Positions 49,011-61,260 of a DNA stretch of 64,000 nucleotides are shown here, piece after piece. The DNA is taken from positions 152,460,501 through 152,524,500 of the forward strand of contig JASDFA010000010.1 of NCBI GenBank assembly GCA_035772735.1. The letters are read 5' to 3'. Source of the DNA: Datura wrightii (lineage: Eukaryota > Streptophyta > Magnoliopsida > Solanales > Solanaceae). The notes under the pieces were generated by a model. That model did not search any database, was not told the origin of the DNA, and was given only the letters and a program-made list of their open reading frames with translations. Positions within the stretch are counted from its first letter, which is position 1. Each line of letters begins with the position of its first letter. The position numbers were made by a program, and so were the translations under genes.

Positions 49011-50850
49011 TTCTACGCACATCTTTTTGCAAGGAATGTGTCACTGCTTTGTTTAGTGTTTAGAGACCAAGCTCTACAAATTCCTGGTCTATGCTGTAAT
49101 ACCATGTGTACAATTGTTGCTTTGCTGAGTTTCTCTTATGTTTTCTTTAATTGTGTTCCCTTAACTCATCTCTAAGTGAATGCTTCTCGATCTTGTCCGG
49201 TGGTGTGCGCCTCCTCTGACCTTTGTGAAAATTTAGATTCTTTTTTGAGAATATTCAGAACTTTCCAGTTATCATCTGGATTATCTAGAGGGGAGCATTG
49301 TGAGTTGATTGTCACGTAACATTTGTGGGCAATTTGATGTGGTTCTCTGGAAAATGCATCAGTAGTATACTAGTGAAAAGTGTCTGTAGTCTACCTTTTG
49401 AGTGTATTTCTTTAAAGCATCAAATATATTATGATTGCATCATGTTTAGAATGAAGATAAATATTCATGTACTTCACTATCATTTATTCACAAACTTTAT
49501 AGTTCAGTAGTTAGTACGAGGTAAATAATGCATGTGTGGAACTTGTCAAAATGAGAACTAATGTTGTGCAACTTTTGTACTTGTGTTCCCAAAATCGTTG
49601 TGTATGCCCCTTCAAAGTCATTCTCATATGACACCTTATAAAAGGAAAAAAGTTTACGTTTTACTGTAGAACATGAAAGTTAAAAGATGGAAAACCGGAA
49701 TTTTAACACTAGACCATCGAGTGAGAGCAAGCTCCACTAGGGGCGAGTGGCACTGAAATTTTGAAAAACTGAAACTGTGGTAATGGAGAACTTATGGTAA
49801 AAGGTGCTGGCCATAATATTATAATCATGACACTACGGTAATAACGGCCTCTTTACCCTCTTTGAGGTAATTCATAATTACCTTGGGAAAAAAAAATTAT
49901 ACTCATCACCTTGGGGCTTTGACCATTGAAAAGACAAAAGTAAAGCAAGTGCACGGCTGCGTCTATTCCGTTTGGGTTTGGTGTGGACCGTGCGGTTGGT
50001 GTGTGTGAGATTACCTGCCATTTTTTTTTATTTAACAAAAATGCATTTCTAATTCTTTATTAAAATCTTATCATTTGAACTATAATTAATTTTCTCCCAG
50101 GTTTGATAAGAAAACGGTTTAGATGTTTAATTCAACCTAAAAGCCAGGATACAGGGGTCATTTGGTATAGTTAATAAGTGATAAATAATCTCGAAATTAA
50201 TTTTAAAATGAATTTATTTTATATTTGGTTCAAATAGAATTTCGAGATCATTTATTCTGACATAATAATGTTATTTTTATTCAACATTAAGAATATTATT
50301 TTCCAATCAAACAAGTCCGTCATGTTTAAGACTAGAAATGTGTCATAACAAATACTAACACAAATGACTCGGCCTCAGTTAAATGCAAACCTTGACCCGA
50401 ATTAAATAACGTATACAGATATGTTTAACTTGAATGCCATATTAAGAAAATAATCTTTAAATTAAATTTAACGTTACAAACTAGTAAAAATAATGAAAGT
50501 TGTTCAAAATTATATAAGGAGTTACCGGATTATGACAGAGTCGTATTTAATTAAAATATATTTTATATAAATATAATAAATAAAAATTGAAAATAAAATA
50601 AAAATGTTCACTGTTTATTCACTTACATATACTTGATATATAAATAAATTATAACTACATATAATTTACACACACAAAAAAAAACACAATAAAACTTTGA
50701 TAAAAACATAAAAAAGTTTTGAGTTAACTCAATTTGTTGTTAAATTCATTAAAATAGGATAAAAACATTTTAATGACGAGAGTCAACAAGCAGGTTGATC
50801 ACCCTACTACTCCTCACAAGTCACTAGCAAAGTTGTTTTTCAAGAACATA
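49011..50850. other. Y14 3' region and intergenic DNA up to the next gene
   Basis: The first ~200 bp are probably the Y14 3' UTR. A MITE-like piece begins near 50158 (GGGTCATTTGGTATAG...), with internal inverted motifs around TCTCGAAATTAA / TTTCGAGATCATTT. The remainder is AT-rich. No gene or RNA is recognised. Confidence 0.45.
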
Positions 50851-51115
50851 GATAACTTTGTGTGTGAGAGAGAGAAACTTTGCCTCATATATCGTGTCTG
50901 ACTGGGTCTCTTTGCTTACTTCATTGCCATTATTCTTTACCCAGCTTCCCCTTCCCCACCTCCTTCTCCAAAAATCGAAGACGCATAAAGCAGAAAGAAT
51001 TTAAAAAAAATAATCTAGTAATCACTTGTATTACCCTTTCTTTCTCACCCTAATCAAGTGTGGTTATTAGAATCTGTTGTCTTTGTTCAGATCCAAGTTA
51101 TCATCTTCTTACTTG

Positions 51116-51841
51116 GTAAGCTTGCTTTGCCTCTTTATTGTATGTTCTTTAGCATCTGTTTATGTGTTTATGCAGTATGCGAGTGTGTCGGTCTCTTTTC
51201 TTGTTTTCTTCTGGTTGAGGAGGCAAGTTATGATTGTTTAGACCCTTTGGCATGTTTTCACTTACTACTGGATAGTTCGTGCTACATAGGTAGATCTTGG
51301 ATTTTTATATCAGTGGCTGCCTGCTAATTTGTGGACAGTGAGTGCAACTTAATATAAATACTTAAAAAATTATTTAACTTTATAAATAGTTCAAGCTACA
51401 CACTGCTTCTACCCCTGTAGTGCTCTTTGAGCTCTAGTGTTTCTTGTGGGGCATCTAGCAACATGGTGGTGTTATTTGAAATCTTCTGCTAATATCTCAT
51501 ACGTTCTCCCATTTGGATGCCACAAACTATTCTGTATATATTTCTTTCCTTTGTTTGAGTATGCTTTGAAGTTAAATTTGTGAGTACTTCCTGCAAGTTG
51601 GGTTTTCACATTGCTTGTTTATTGTTAATTATTGATACAACGGGATGTGCTTTTTGACATTCCGTTTTTATGTTATGGTTTGAGGTTTTGAGTCAGTTGA
51701 ATTAGATAGTACCTATGCTCAGAGTTGATAACCATGATAAATTTGGTCATGTAGCTGAATCCGAGAATCTGCTTGGTTTAGTTTAGAACTTGAGGCACAG
51801 TATCGTCAAGCATCTTTGATGATATCTGTCCTCTGATGCAG
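51116..51841 (+). other. Probable 5'-UTR intron of the PSK SIMULATOR-type gene
   Basis: A good donor (CTTGGTAAGC at 51116) and acceptor (TCTGATGCAG ending at 51841) bracket 726 bp of T-rich sequence, leaving an 83-nt leader exon before the ATG at 51925. Transcription probably starts in the CT-rich region around 50860-51000. This is inference from splice-site quality and position. Confidence 0.5.
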
Positions 51842-51924
51842 AAGTTTCTCAAGGCATTTATAAAATTTTGACTAAAATGTTGATGGAACCTCGAGATTGA
51901 AGTAGGTTGAAGCATTATACTATA

Positions 51925-54900
51925 ATGGGTGGCCTTTGCTCTAGAAGAGCCACCAGTGAGAATGCAACAGGTCGTGCCATACCACATGTCAATGGTCACT
52001 TCAACTATGGTGCTGGAACAGTTTATCAGTCGCATAAATCGCCCACACAGGAAAATAATGATTCTATGCAATCTCCACCTGGGGAAAGCACAGTAAAGCA
52101 ACCAAGGGAACCAGCGTTCTCTTTTCCAGAATTGAATGCAGATTCTCATCGGGTTGATATGGATGATATCAATGATGGAATTCCTCGATTGTCTAGGGCT
52201 TTATCAAATAAAACCAGATCAACAAGGTCAAAGCAAGTTGCCATGGCAAAGGTGAGTAGTCTCGTATTCGTTGTTATTTCGTTTGACTATGGCTTGATGC
52301 TTCTGACTTTTTCCTTTCATTGGATTTGTGGTTATGTAAAAATATTTCAATTTCACTGTCTTGACAATGGTTAAACGTCAGATAGGTTGTAACAAATGAA
52401 GGCACAAAGGTAAAAGAGTAATTTATATTATTATAAAAGCCGGAAACTCAACTAAAAAGCTAAATTACTTAAATACCCTTCTAAATAACTTATCCCTTCT
52501 AAATAACTTAAATATCTTTCATATTAAAAAAGGAAAATAACCAGCGCACAACACCAGGATAATTTACACATAGGTAGAAGATTATCTTGGACATAGTTTG
52601 ACAATAGTTCTTGTTGTATTCAGTATTAATTTCCAAAAGATGAAAATTGATGGTTATATCTCTAAATAGTAATATTTAATGGTTTTATATTTGCTTGACA
52701 GGTTTCAGAAGTGAGTTCACTTTTGGGCAGAGCTGGTACAGCGGGGCTTGGCAAGGCAGTAGATGTGTTGGACACTCTAGGTAGCAGCATGACAAATTTA
52801 AACCTAAGTGGTGGCTTTGCATCCAGCATGGCAACCAAGGGAAACAAAATTTCAATTTTGGCATTTGAAGTTGCAAATACAATTGTCAAGGGTGCCAATC
52901 TTATGTATTCCCTTTCAAAGGAGAACATTAAGCATTTGAAGGAGGTGGTTCTCCCATCTGAAGGTGTGCAGTTGTTGATATCAAAAGATATGGATGAGCT
53001 CTTCAGAATTGCTGCTGCAGACAAAAGGTGCCAAAGAGTCTGAAATAGCTTTTTGCATCAACATGCATATATCACATGCTACTTTCAATTTCTTTTGGCG
53101 CAACAGTGAGATGCTTGTTGTAATTTGACAGGGATGAACTGAAAATATTCTCTTGTGAAGTGGTTCGCTTTGGAAATAGTTGCAAAGATCCTCAATGGCA
53201 CAACTTAGACCGTTACTTTGAGAAGTATTTAAAACTAACTTTAGTCCAGTTTTGCAAGCTTTGTTATTACCACTTCAAAAATGAATATTTACATCATCTG
53301 TAGTTCATTCCATTACATTTAGGTTGGAATCAGAATTGACGCCTCACAAACAATTAAAAGAACAAGCTGAGCCTGTGATGCTGCACTTAATGACCTTGGT
53401 ACAGTATACAGCTGTAAGTTCCATCTCAGCATCTATACTTTTTGACCTATTTTTTCTTGTTTTTTTTCCTATTTGTTCCTTTATTTTCTTTTTTTTGAGA
53501 TAAATTATAATATTTATTGATATGAAGGGTTCTGTTACACAATATATGTACAAAAATAGAGTATCTCACACGAAAACATAATTCTTGATGAAGAGCAATA
53601 ATTCATTATCTCATAGGTGTTCCACCAATTTTATAAAAGTTCCTATGACTGGCACAACAAGTATTTCAACCCTTCAAATGCTATTTGGTTTTGTTCTTTC
53701 CATATGGTCCATATAAGCATTAGAGGAGCCACCCTTGCTCTATATCTCTATCTCTTCCTCCTGAATTTCCACCCTAGTTGCACATTTATAACCCTAGCCA
53801 ACGTCATTCATTTAATTCCAAATATGTTACACATTCGGCACTATAATTGGTCTGCCACTAGATAGTTTAGTATGGATGCTTCACTTCCTCATGTATTTCC
53901 ACTCAATTTATGATCCTTAGATTAGCTTAAAGATTTGTGGATATTTCTGCAATTACAGTAGTTGGAGTAGATTATATGAATCTTCTCTATCAATTCCATT
54001 TTATTAGGATCCAATTTATTCTAATATTAAATGATTTCTCTTTTGAGACATATTATGGGTTTTTTAAAACTAGAGGTTATCCAAACTCACCCTTATCCAT
54101 ACACAGATATACAAGTTCTTACCAAAAAACAAAGACTCCTAGTAAAGTTCGGACCTAATATACATGTAAGAACAAGAAGTAAGCTTATTCCTAATTTGTT
54201 GATATTGCCTATATGCATATGTTGTTTCAATTGGTTCTGTTTTTAGCTAAGACCACGTTGATTCTGAGTAGGTCTTTTTGGGAAATTTCTTACCCAGTGA
54301 TTATAGGTATACCTTGGTTCTCCTTTATTACCGTCAATTATTATATTATTGTAAATTGTAGAAAGACTATCTGGTTCTAGTAAATTGTAATTATTATGCT
54401 CTTTGCAGGAGCTGTACCATGAGTTGCATGCATTGGACAGAATTGAACAAGATTGCCGACGTAAAGCCCAAGAAGAGGATACTTCAAATGCTACTCAGAG
54501 AGGTCATATATCCACAAATACTCTGATTGTTTTCCTCTATTTTTTTACCTAACTATTTTAAAGCAGCAGATCTGTGTTAGCTCAAAGTTTATATAAACTA
54601 TTTCTAGACAATGAACTCCCTCCAGTTTCTCATATCATTAGGAACTTAGCAGCTGTAAGGTATTGTTAGCTCAAAGTTTATATAAACTATTTCTATACAA
54701 TGAACTGCCTCCAGTTTCTCATATCATTAGGAACTTATCAGCTGTAAGGTATTGTTGGCCTAGATGGAGCACTCCTGCTTGGGTTTTCACAGGGGTGCTA
54801 CAAATAGCTTAATGAAGAAATCTTTAATGGGTAGATTCTATCTACTATCGTTGTTTTCTAGCTATGTATTCTGAACATGGTTGAAAGCCTGGTTGGCTCA

Positions 54901-57353
54901 AGTCCGCTTTTAAGTCTAATCCTTCCATTGAAGTCCTCCTGCACCTTCATTTTCAAAAGAGAAGCAAGTGCTATGGAGGAAAGTCATAGCTGGGGATTAT
55001 TGGGAATCAATCAGATATAGAAAAAATCATCATTAAATCTGATAACTAATTCAAACCAAATAGATTTTTTCTGGGGGAAACTAGCATATAGATATGTAGA
55101 CATCTTACCGATTCTAAACAGCATTGAGGACATTGTTATCTGGACTGGTTACTTTTAACTTTTTGTTTTTCCTTGTGTAAGGGAATTCTATTTCGCTAGG
55201 CTATTCTGTACTTTTAGTTGGTGTAAAGATTGTTTGTCTAGCGTCATGTGATTCTGTGGAGGATGTGAGACTCTTGTTATTTAATCCAGTGCCCTTTGGT
55301 TATTCTTGCATTTTTTTTTTACTTTTATCTTTTGTATCTGTTTGCTCCATACTGATTTCTTATATTTTTGTTTTTAATATTTCTTTTTAATGTATAAATA
55401 TGCAGGTGATAGCCTTGCAATTTTGAGAGCAGAGTTGAAAAGTCAAAAGAAACATGTTAAAAGTCTGAAAAAGAAATCTCTCTGGTCCAAGATATTGGAA
55501 GAGGTAGCAAGTCAGTCCTGCTTTATCTTCTCTTTTATTCTTGAATTCAATACTGGTAATGTGATTTCTACTTACTGCACAAGATGTATGGTTTGTTTAA
55601 GATAAATTGTCGAGGTTTCCCTCAATTTCAGTTGACTATACTAACATCTGCTTTGCCATAATTGAAGGTGATGGAAAAGCTTGTGGACATTGTCCACTTC
55701 CTCCATTTGGAGATCCATGCTGCATTTGGCAGCACTGGTAATGCATTTGAAACTTCAAGTTAACTTTTTGTCACGGTCTTTGGCATGTTATACTCTTAAC
55801 TGTCATGTCGGGGTGGTCGGAAGGAATGATTGTTATACTAATACTTGTAAATTGTTGTCTATCTATATCGTGATTGACTTTTGGGTTTTACATTTAGCTT
55901 ATGTTTCAATTGTTCGATTAGTTTAAAGTGTAAAGGATAATTTGTTTCTATAATATAGACTAGAAAATTATCATGTCTTGCTACTCGCTAGGTGAGCAAA
56001 GATGTGTTTTACCAACTGTTACCTACCAATTTTATCTGTTTTGTACAGACAGTTACTGCTGCTGATGCATGTGTAGTGATCAAGGGAAATAATAATCTAG
56101 GGTGAACTATTTAGTGAGTTATCTGGCTTTATTATGCAACTAATAGAATCAGAAATGCCTGTCATGGTAGAACGATGTGTGTTTGTATATTATTGTCTAG
56201 CTTATATCACGGCTCATAATACTGATTCATTGTTCTTATAGGGAAGGTTATATTTTGTTTTTTAAGGCAGGAAGACAAAGATCAATAGAAACAGTTGTAA
56301 TTCTTTTCATGACTCATGTTCTATATGCGCTGAGCATTTCGAGTTAAATCATATCTCTCATGTCTACATTGTATGTATTTGAGTGACTGAATTATACAAA
56401 TTTTGACCTGATTGCTATAGTTCTGCCAAACCTTGCAGATGGAGACCGACCAATAAAAAACAACCATCAGAGATTGGGATCTGCTGGTCTTGCATTACAT
56501 TATGCAAATATCATTACTCAGATTGATACACTTGTAAGCATCTCATGCACGTACAATTATTAGAGAAGCAGCATTGTACCCTAAATTGGGTGTTTCTCAA
56601 TTTTAGCACTCTTTTCTTCCGTCAGTAAAGGTGCCTTAAGTAATGGAATCATATTTCTGACAGTGCACAATCTTGCTGCAATTGTTACTAATTGGTATTC
56701 TGGATTAGTACCCACGTTAACCTACTTGGTTGTTGGGACATGTAAAAACTATTTGTAAAATTATGTTATTTGTTAACATATTTCTAATCAGAAACAAAAA
56801 AATAAGAGTATCATATTTATATGATCAGGTTACTCGATCAGGTTCGGTGCCCCCAAATACAAGAGATGCTTTATACCAAGGTTTGCCACCAAGCATTAAG
56901 TCAGCACTGCGATTCAAATTACAGTCCTTCCGGCTCAAGGAAGAGGTACTTTTATTTTGTCTTTTAAGGGTTTTAGTGGCGTGTCTGCAAGTTTCTTCCT
57001 TCTAGGTCATTGAATGTTAGGTCGAAAAGATTGAAAAAATCAGTCATTCACAACTACTGATGAAGGATTCCTCGAAAAGTTAAGGATTAGTAATCCTTTT
57101 TAGAAATTGAATGGGTTCGGTCTTATACATATGCGAGGAAGGTAATAAAAAAAATGAAAATGGATTCTTCTTTCTTTTATCGCTTAGGAGTCGTGTGAGA
57201 TGAAAGTCTCATGCAGAGCGTTGAATGAGAGAAAGAAGTGAGTAATCCTCTTACTCGAGATACTTTTTTGGTGCAGTTAACGGTGCAACAAATCAAGGCT
57301 GAAATGGAGAAAACACTGCAGTGGCTTGTTCCCATGGCAACCAATACAACCAA
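51925..57353 (+). CDS. PSK SIMULATOR (PSI)-type protein, DUF3475 + DUF668, first 10 coding exons
   Basis: Exons: 51925-52251, 52702-53027, 53132-53224, 53323-53413, 54409-54502, 55406-55503, 55668-55737, 56439-56533, 56829-56945, 57277-57353; all GT-AG and phase-consistent, about 462 codons. The N-terminus MGGLCSRR is an N-myristoylation signal. DUF3475 starts near residue 158 (KISILAFEVANTIVKGANLM) and DUF668 near 378 (RLGSAGLALHYANIITQIDT ... PPNTRDALYQGLPPSIKSAL). These are the hallmarks of the PSI family, whose Arabidopsis members promote growth and were named for phytosulfokine-like phenotypes. Full-length PSI proteins have roughly 200 more residues. Exon 10 ends in a proper donor, but no following exon is found before 64000, so the gene either continues beyond the window across an intron longer than 6.6 kb or is truncated. 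Confidence 0.9.
53482..53870 (-). mobile_element. LINE 3' end, antisense, in PSI intron 4
   Basis: On the minus strand the translation LIWTIWKEQNQIAFEG (about 53720-53670) matches the end of plant L1 ORF2 (W.IWKERN...FEG). A short 3' trailer and an A-run follow (T-run on + at 53483-53496). It is a 5'-truncated L1 copy; the left (5') limit near 53870 is approximate. Confidence 0.65.
54576..54753 (+). repeat. 89-bp tandem duplication in PSI intron 5
   Basis: GTTAGCTCAAAGTTTATATA... is present at 54576-54664 and 54665-54753, head to tail, differing at only a few positions. It is confined to the intron. Confidence 0.85.
57045..57268 (+). other. Plastid-derived group II intron 3' fragment (probably ndhB) in PSI intron 9
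   Basis: GAGTCGTGTGAGATGAAAGT followed by CTCATGCAGAGCG is a slightly mutated group II intron domain V (conserved form GAGCCGT-TG-GATGAAA-CA-G-ACGG). The flanks (GATGAAGGATTCCTCGAAAA, GCGAGGAAGGTAATAAA, GAATGAGAGAAAGAAGTGAG and AATCCTCTT) match my memory of the 3' end of the chloroplast ndhB intron. The piece ends about 10 bp before the spliceosomal acceptor TTTTTTGGTGCAG of exon 10. It is a nuclear plastid insertion. The ndhB assignment is from memory; the domain V recognition is firmer. Confidence 0.7.
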
Positions 57354-58199
57354 GTAAATATACAATCCCTAGCAATATATTATTTCATTGGCTATGGTTT
57401 TGCAATGATTCTTCATATGTTTCTTAGTCCAAAAAGTACTTTCTGATCAGCTATATTATATCAGTGGGTACTCAGTCATTCTAATTTTAGTCTTCTTTAG
57501 ACTCTTAGGGATGTATGTTTGGAGGTTATCTTTCTTTCTCTTGTAGATTTTACATGAGCTAAATTGAAAAATGTTAAATTAGGGGAATTGCATGAGTGTG
57601 ATGTTGTTTGCCCATATGGTATGTTTTGATTAGAAAAAAAGAACTATGTAGAAGAAAAGAAGCAGAAGAGTGTCTTGTTTCTGTGTCTGGGTTTAAATGG
57701 TGAAAGAATGAAAAAAGGAGTTACTTGATATTAGATTCCATGATGTACTTATATTTCGTCCTTTGGCTAAGATCAAGTGTGGCACTTCATCTTATCAGTG
57801 TAGTATCCTTTTTTTTCTCCTTTGTAACTCAGGCCCTTTTTTGCCCTACTAAAAAGTTCCATTGGAAGTTTCTTCCCCTCAACTTCTATCCATTTTCTGT
57901 CTAAAGGAGTTTGTTATTAAATTATCCACTCTATCCGTTTTTCTGATGAAGATCCACTCAGCCTTTCCTCTTATTTTCCACAAAAACTAATCCTGACGTA
58001 AGTCCTCTCTAATACTATTGACCTTCTTCCTGGAACGTTAAAATTTCAAGAACTCAAGAATACGACAATTAGAGTTTAGAAAAACAATGTTTAATTTCAT
58101 GTCGTGTCATGATTCTTTGGAAGACAAGAGGTAGAAATTCTGGAGAAATTTGTGGACCTTTGCAAGCTCTTTTGATTCAATTTAGTGGTTTTAGGTCCC
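57354..58199 (+). other. Start of PSI intron 10, no gene seen
   Basis: T-rich intron-like sequence after the exon 10 donor. I looked for the next conserved PSI exon (a His/Gly/Trp-rich segment) here and found none. Confidence 0.5.
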
Positions 58200-59340
58200 A
58201 CGAATAGGTCTTAATATTTGAACATAACAAACCTAAAGGTGATCATGGACAAACATTCCACACATTACATGTTGGAAAATATCATCTATTCGTTGTTGCA
58301 GGCACTGATTACTGTAACTGAAAAGTTGGAAAGACTTAAACAAAATTTCCTATGGGATGCTACTGATGTAATTAGGAAAATTCACTTAGTTAGCTGGGTA
58401 GCAATCTCATTCTCGAGGAAATGGGCAGGACTTGTAGTGGAAGACTTTCAACAAAGCTCTACTACGTAAATGGATTTGGAGATTCGGGAGGAAGGCAAAG
58501 GCTTTATGGACGGAGGTGGAGCAGAAATGTATTGCGTTATGGATAAGGGTAGAGGACTAGAAATATCACACTTCCATATGGGCGTGGAATGTGAAGGACC
58601 ATCATGATGGCGAAGAAGATTTTAGTGGCCACATGAGGGGGCAAAAGCATGTGTAGGGCGAAGAGAGTGCGGATGTCTTCCAAACATTTGCAGAGTTTTG
58701 TGCCATGCCAGTAGAGCTGAAGGTCCAAAGAATATACGAGGGGGAAATAGATTTGGAATTTGAGGCTTAAGGAGGAATCTTAATGATTGGGAGCACTGTT
58801 GTTGGAGGTGAAAAAAGCAAAACAATTCTAAGGTCTGTTGGGGCTTTAAGCACAACTAACAAGTGGGCTTTAACGAAGAAATATGCAAATAGAGAAAGAA
58901 TAAAATATGTATGTATAGTCCAAGGCTAATAATTATAAGCATGACTAACAAATATATGGACAAAAAAATTGAAAAAAGATTAAGACAAGTGAAAATATCA
59001 ATTGTTTATAGCCAATGAAGCAAATGATTGACCCATCATATCATTCGATGAAATAGAAAATACCAAAATTTCGCCTCTTTAAGATTACGTTCATTTGCAA
59101 GGAAGAGTATGCCTTAGAGTCTTGATGACAACACTAAAATAGCCGCTAAGTGAGGCGAAGCGCTCAATGGCTTAAGCATGCCTTTGACAACATTAATTGG
59201 GAGATGTGTGAGTTCCAAAACTTGATGGAACTACTATAGACAGAAGACACTGAATCCTATGCCAAATATGTGGAGTTGGGGGAAGAGGAGGGATGGTGTG
59301 TTTACAGTCAAGTCATACTACAATAGTTTCTAGTAACAAC
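58200..59340 (+). mobile_element. L1-type LINE relic (ORF2 C-terminal part), split by a hAT element
   Basis: RLKQNFLWDATDVIRKIHLV (58330 onward) and LLKWIWRFGRKAKALW (58464 onward, frame changed) are the post-RT region of plant L1 ORF2. RNLNDWE ends at 58793. The sequence is interrupted by 58794-59195 and resumes in frame with MCEFQNLMELL at 59204, then DGVFTVKSYYNSF (about 59290-59330). Both ends are truncated. Confidence 0.8.
58794..59195. mobile_element. hAT-type non-autonomous element 2 (402 bp, 8-bp TSD)
   Basis: Target duplication ATTGGGAG lies at 58786-58793 and 59196-59203. Termini are CACTGTTGTTGG and, reversed, TAATGTTGTCAAAGGC. Excision of the insert plus one duplicate restores the LINE reading frame exactly, which supports the boundaries. 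Near the right end is GAGGCGAAGCGCTC, the same type of subterminal motif as in the other two hAT-type elements. Confidence 0.82.
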
Positions 59341-59598
59341 AGTAAAGTATTTTACACCTTTCCTTGTGGATCCTCAGGTGTACGCTTTGACCCAAAAATA
59401 ATAATTAGAAGAATATAATTTTTCCTTGCCTGCATTATGTTTTAAAACTTGTCATCCAAAAAAAGTGAAATTAGTCAAAATCAAGATTTTTTTTTTGAAA
59501 ATAGTGAATCAAGATCTTGATGGATTCTTGACTTTATCTCTATCCACCCTTATTAAAAAAATGGATCCTTAACTTTTATCTCTATCCATGGAGATACC

Positions 59599-60482
59599 AA
59601 GTGTTTTGGACGGCAACAAGGGTCTGCGTTGCCACGAGGCTTGCTGCTCGCCTTTTTGAAGTGAGACACCAAATGATATCAAAAATTAAAATATTTAATT
59701 GCATATATAAATAATCAAAATCTCATTAGCAATAATATGTTAGCAAATATTTCTTTTTGCTACTAGTATATTAGGCTGAGATGCCATTGGAATTGTTGTT
59801 AATGAGCAAATAATTACTGTATTAATTAGTATATAATATAAATAAATTGAGTTGGGTAGAAATAAAAATAAAAGGACTTCAATTTTTTTTAAAAAATGGG
59901 GCAGATTCAAACAGAGGTTAACAGTTAACTTAAGAAGAAAAAAAAAGAGGTTAAATGTTAACAGTTAACTGAAGAAGAAGAAAGAAGAAAGAAGAAAGTA
60001 GAATAAGAAGAAGAAAGAAAACTGAAGAAGAAGAAAGAAAACCGAAGAAGTAGAAAGAAGTAAGAAGAAGAAGAAAGAAAAAGAAAAAGAACTGAAGAAG
60101 AAGAAATACATACCAGTCCAAAAGTCGCTGGTGCTGCGCCTGCTTGTCAGACTTCGGGGAGAAGTCGATGCCTCGATGATGTGGTGTCGAACATTCGGAA
60201 AGGAGAAGTCGATGGTCTGGTCCGGAGAAGTCGCTAAGCCAGAGCTCCAAAGTCTGTCGTAAGTGCAAAATTGCAATTAAAAATCTAAAATTTCTTTTTT
60301 AACCGTTAAAGTCCTAAATTGATGGCACTTTTTTTAAAAAAATAAAAAAGGCGACGCCATTATCTCCATGTCGCCATTCTCGCCATTACTGCGCCTTTTG
60401 GATTTTGCATCGGTGCGACACGAAAAGGCGATATAGTATCGCCTCGCCTTGCCTCCGAAGGCGCTCGCCTTTCACAACACTG
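59599..60482. mobile_element. hAT-type non-autonomous element 3 (884 bp, 8-bp TSD)
   Basis: Target duplication GAGATACC lies at 59591-59598 and 60483-60490. The right terminus reversed is CAGTGTTGTGAAAGGCGAGC; the left is AAGTGTTTTGGACGGC, with the first base mutated. Subterminal GGCG/CGCC motifs are dense at the right (60350-60475). The interior has an AT-rich part and a GAAGAA purine tract (59935-60110) followed by ATACATACCAG, the same order as in element 1. Two overlapping ~100-codon minus-strand frames here are Phe/Leu/Ser runs from the purine tract. Confidence 0.85.
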
Positions 60483-61084
60483 GAGATACCTATTTATAGG
60501 ATGTCCGCAAATATTTATTTCTTTGCGTGATTGGAGCTAAGGGAGCGTTATTGACAATAGAAAATTTGAGGCAGAGGAGGATCACTTATATTAGTTGTTG
60601 CTTCTTGTGTTGATGTGCATGTGAAGACGTAGAGTTTCTCCACCATTAGTGAAATTGTGTACCTTGTCCAAAAAGAAAAATACTGGCCTTTTAATCCAAT
60701 GTTGGCAAAGCTGCTCTTTGTGTCGCTTAGGTAGAGGTTCAGTGAAGATGCCGATGTGCTAAAAGATGTGCGATAGGCGATAGCAAAAACCAGCCAATCG
60801 ACGATCTGTTTAAGAGATTAGGTTTGTTTATAAGATCATTGGCTTTATTTGAAAGAAGTTATTAACACATATTAGGCAAGACGATATAATATATATATAT
60901 TTTTTGATAAATGGTAACTTAAGACGATATAATATTGTTTAGAATATCATAAAACAAAAGTAATATATCAACTATGTAATTAACTAGAACTAAGAAGAGA
61001 ACAAATGCTGGGAGGAAAAATATTTCTTGTTCCAAGTGTCTTCCATTGTGTATTTATAATAGGTCATAGAAGACCCAATTTATA

Positions 61085-61260
61085 GCGTTCCTTTTGTTAT
61101 GTACAACCACCATTGAAAGGGGATCATCCATAAGTGCAAATTCCACGACTGGAAGTGGATCATCCATCATTTCAAGTTCCAACTTTGGAAGTGGATCATA
61201 CATCATTGCACTTTCCACTATTGAAAATGGATCATGTACAATATTCATAACGCTCTCATT
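61085..61260 (-). repeat. Degenerate ~50-bp tandem repeats in the copia LTR (U3)
   Basis: GGATCATCCAT.A... recurs at about 61118, 61162, 61192 region and 61228 with neighbouring TTCCA-TATTGGAAGTGG text, giving about four units on the + strand. They sit upstream of the LTR TATA box in the element's own orientation, the place where copia elements often carry repeated enhancer-like boxes. They also account for the repetitive minus-strand protein (MDDPLP..VEFA.). Confidence 0.6.

Noticed and set aside
52662..53024. 120-codon minus-strand frame
   Set aside because: It is the shadow of PSI exon 2, which has splice sites and conserved protein sequence on the + strand.
58218..58469. 83-codon frame considered as a downstream PSI exon
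   Set aside because: FLWDATDVIRKIHLVSW is LINE ORF2 sequence, not DUF668.
59951..60276. Two overlapping ~100-codon minus-strand frames
   Set aside because: They are Phe/Leu/Ser runs produced by the complement of a GAAGAA purine tract in the hAT-type element.
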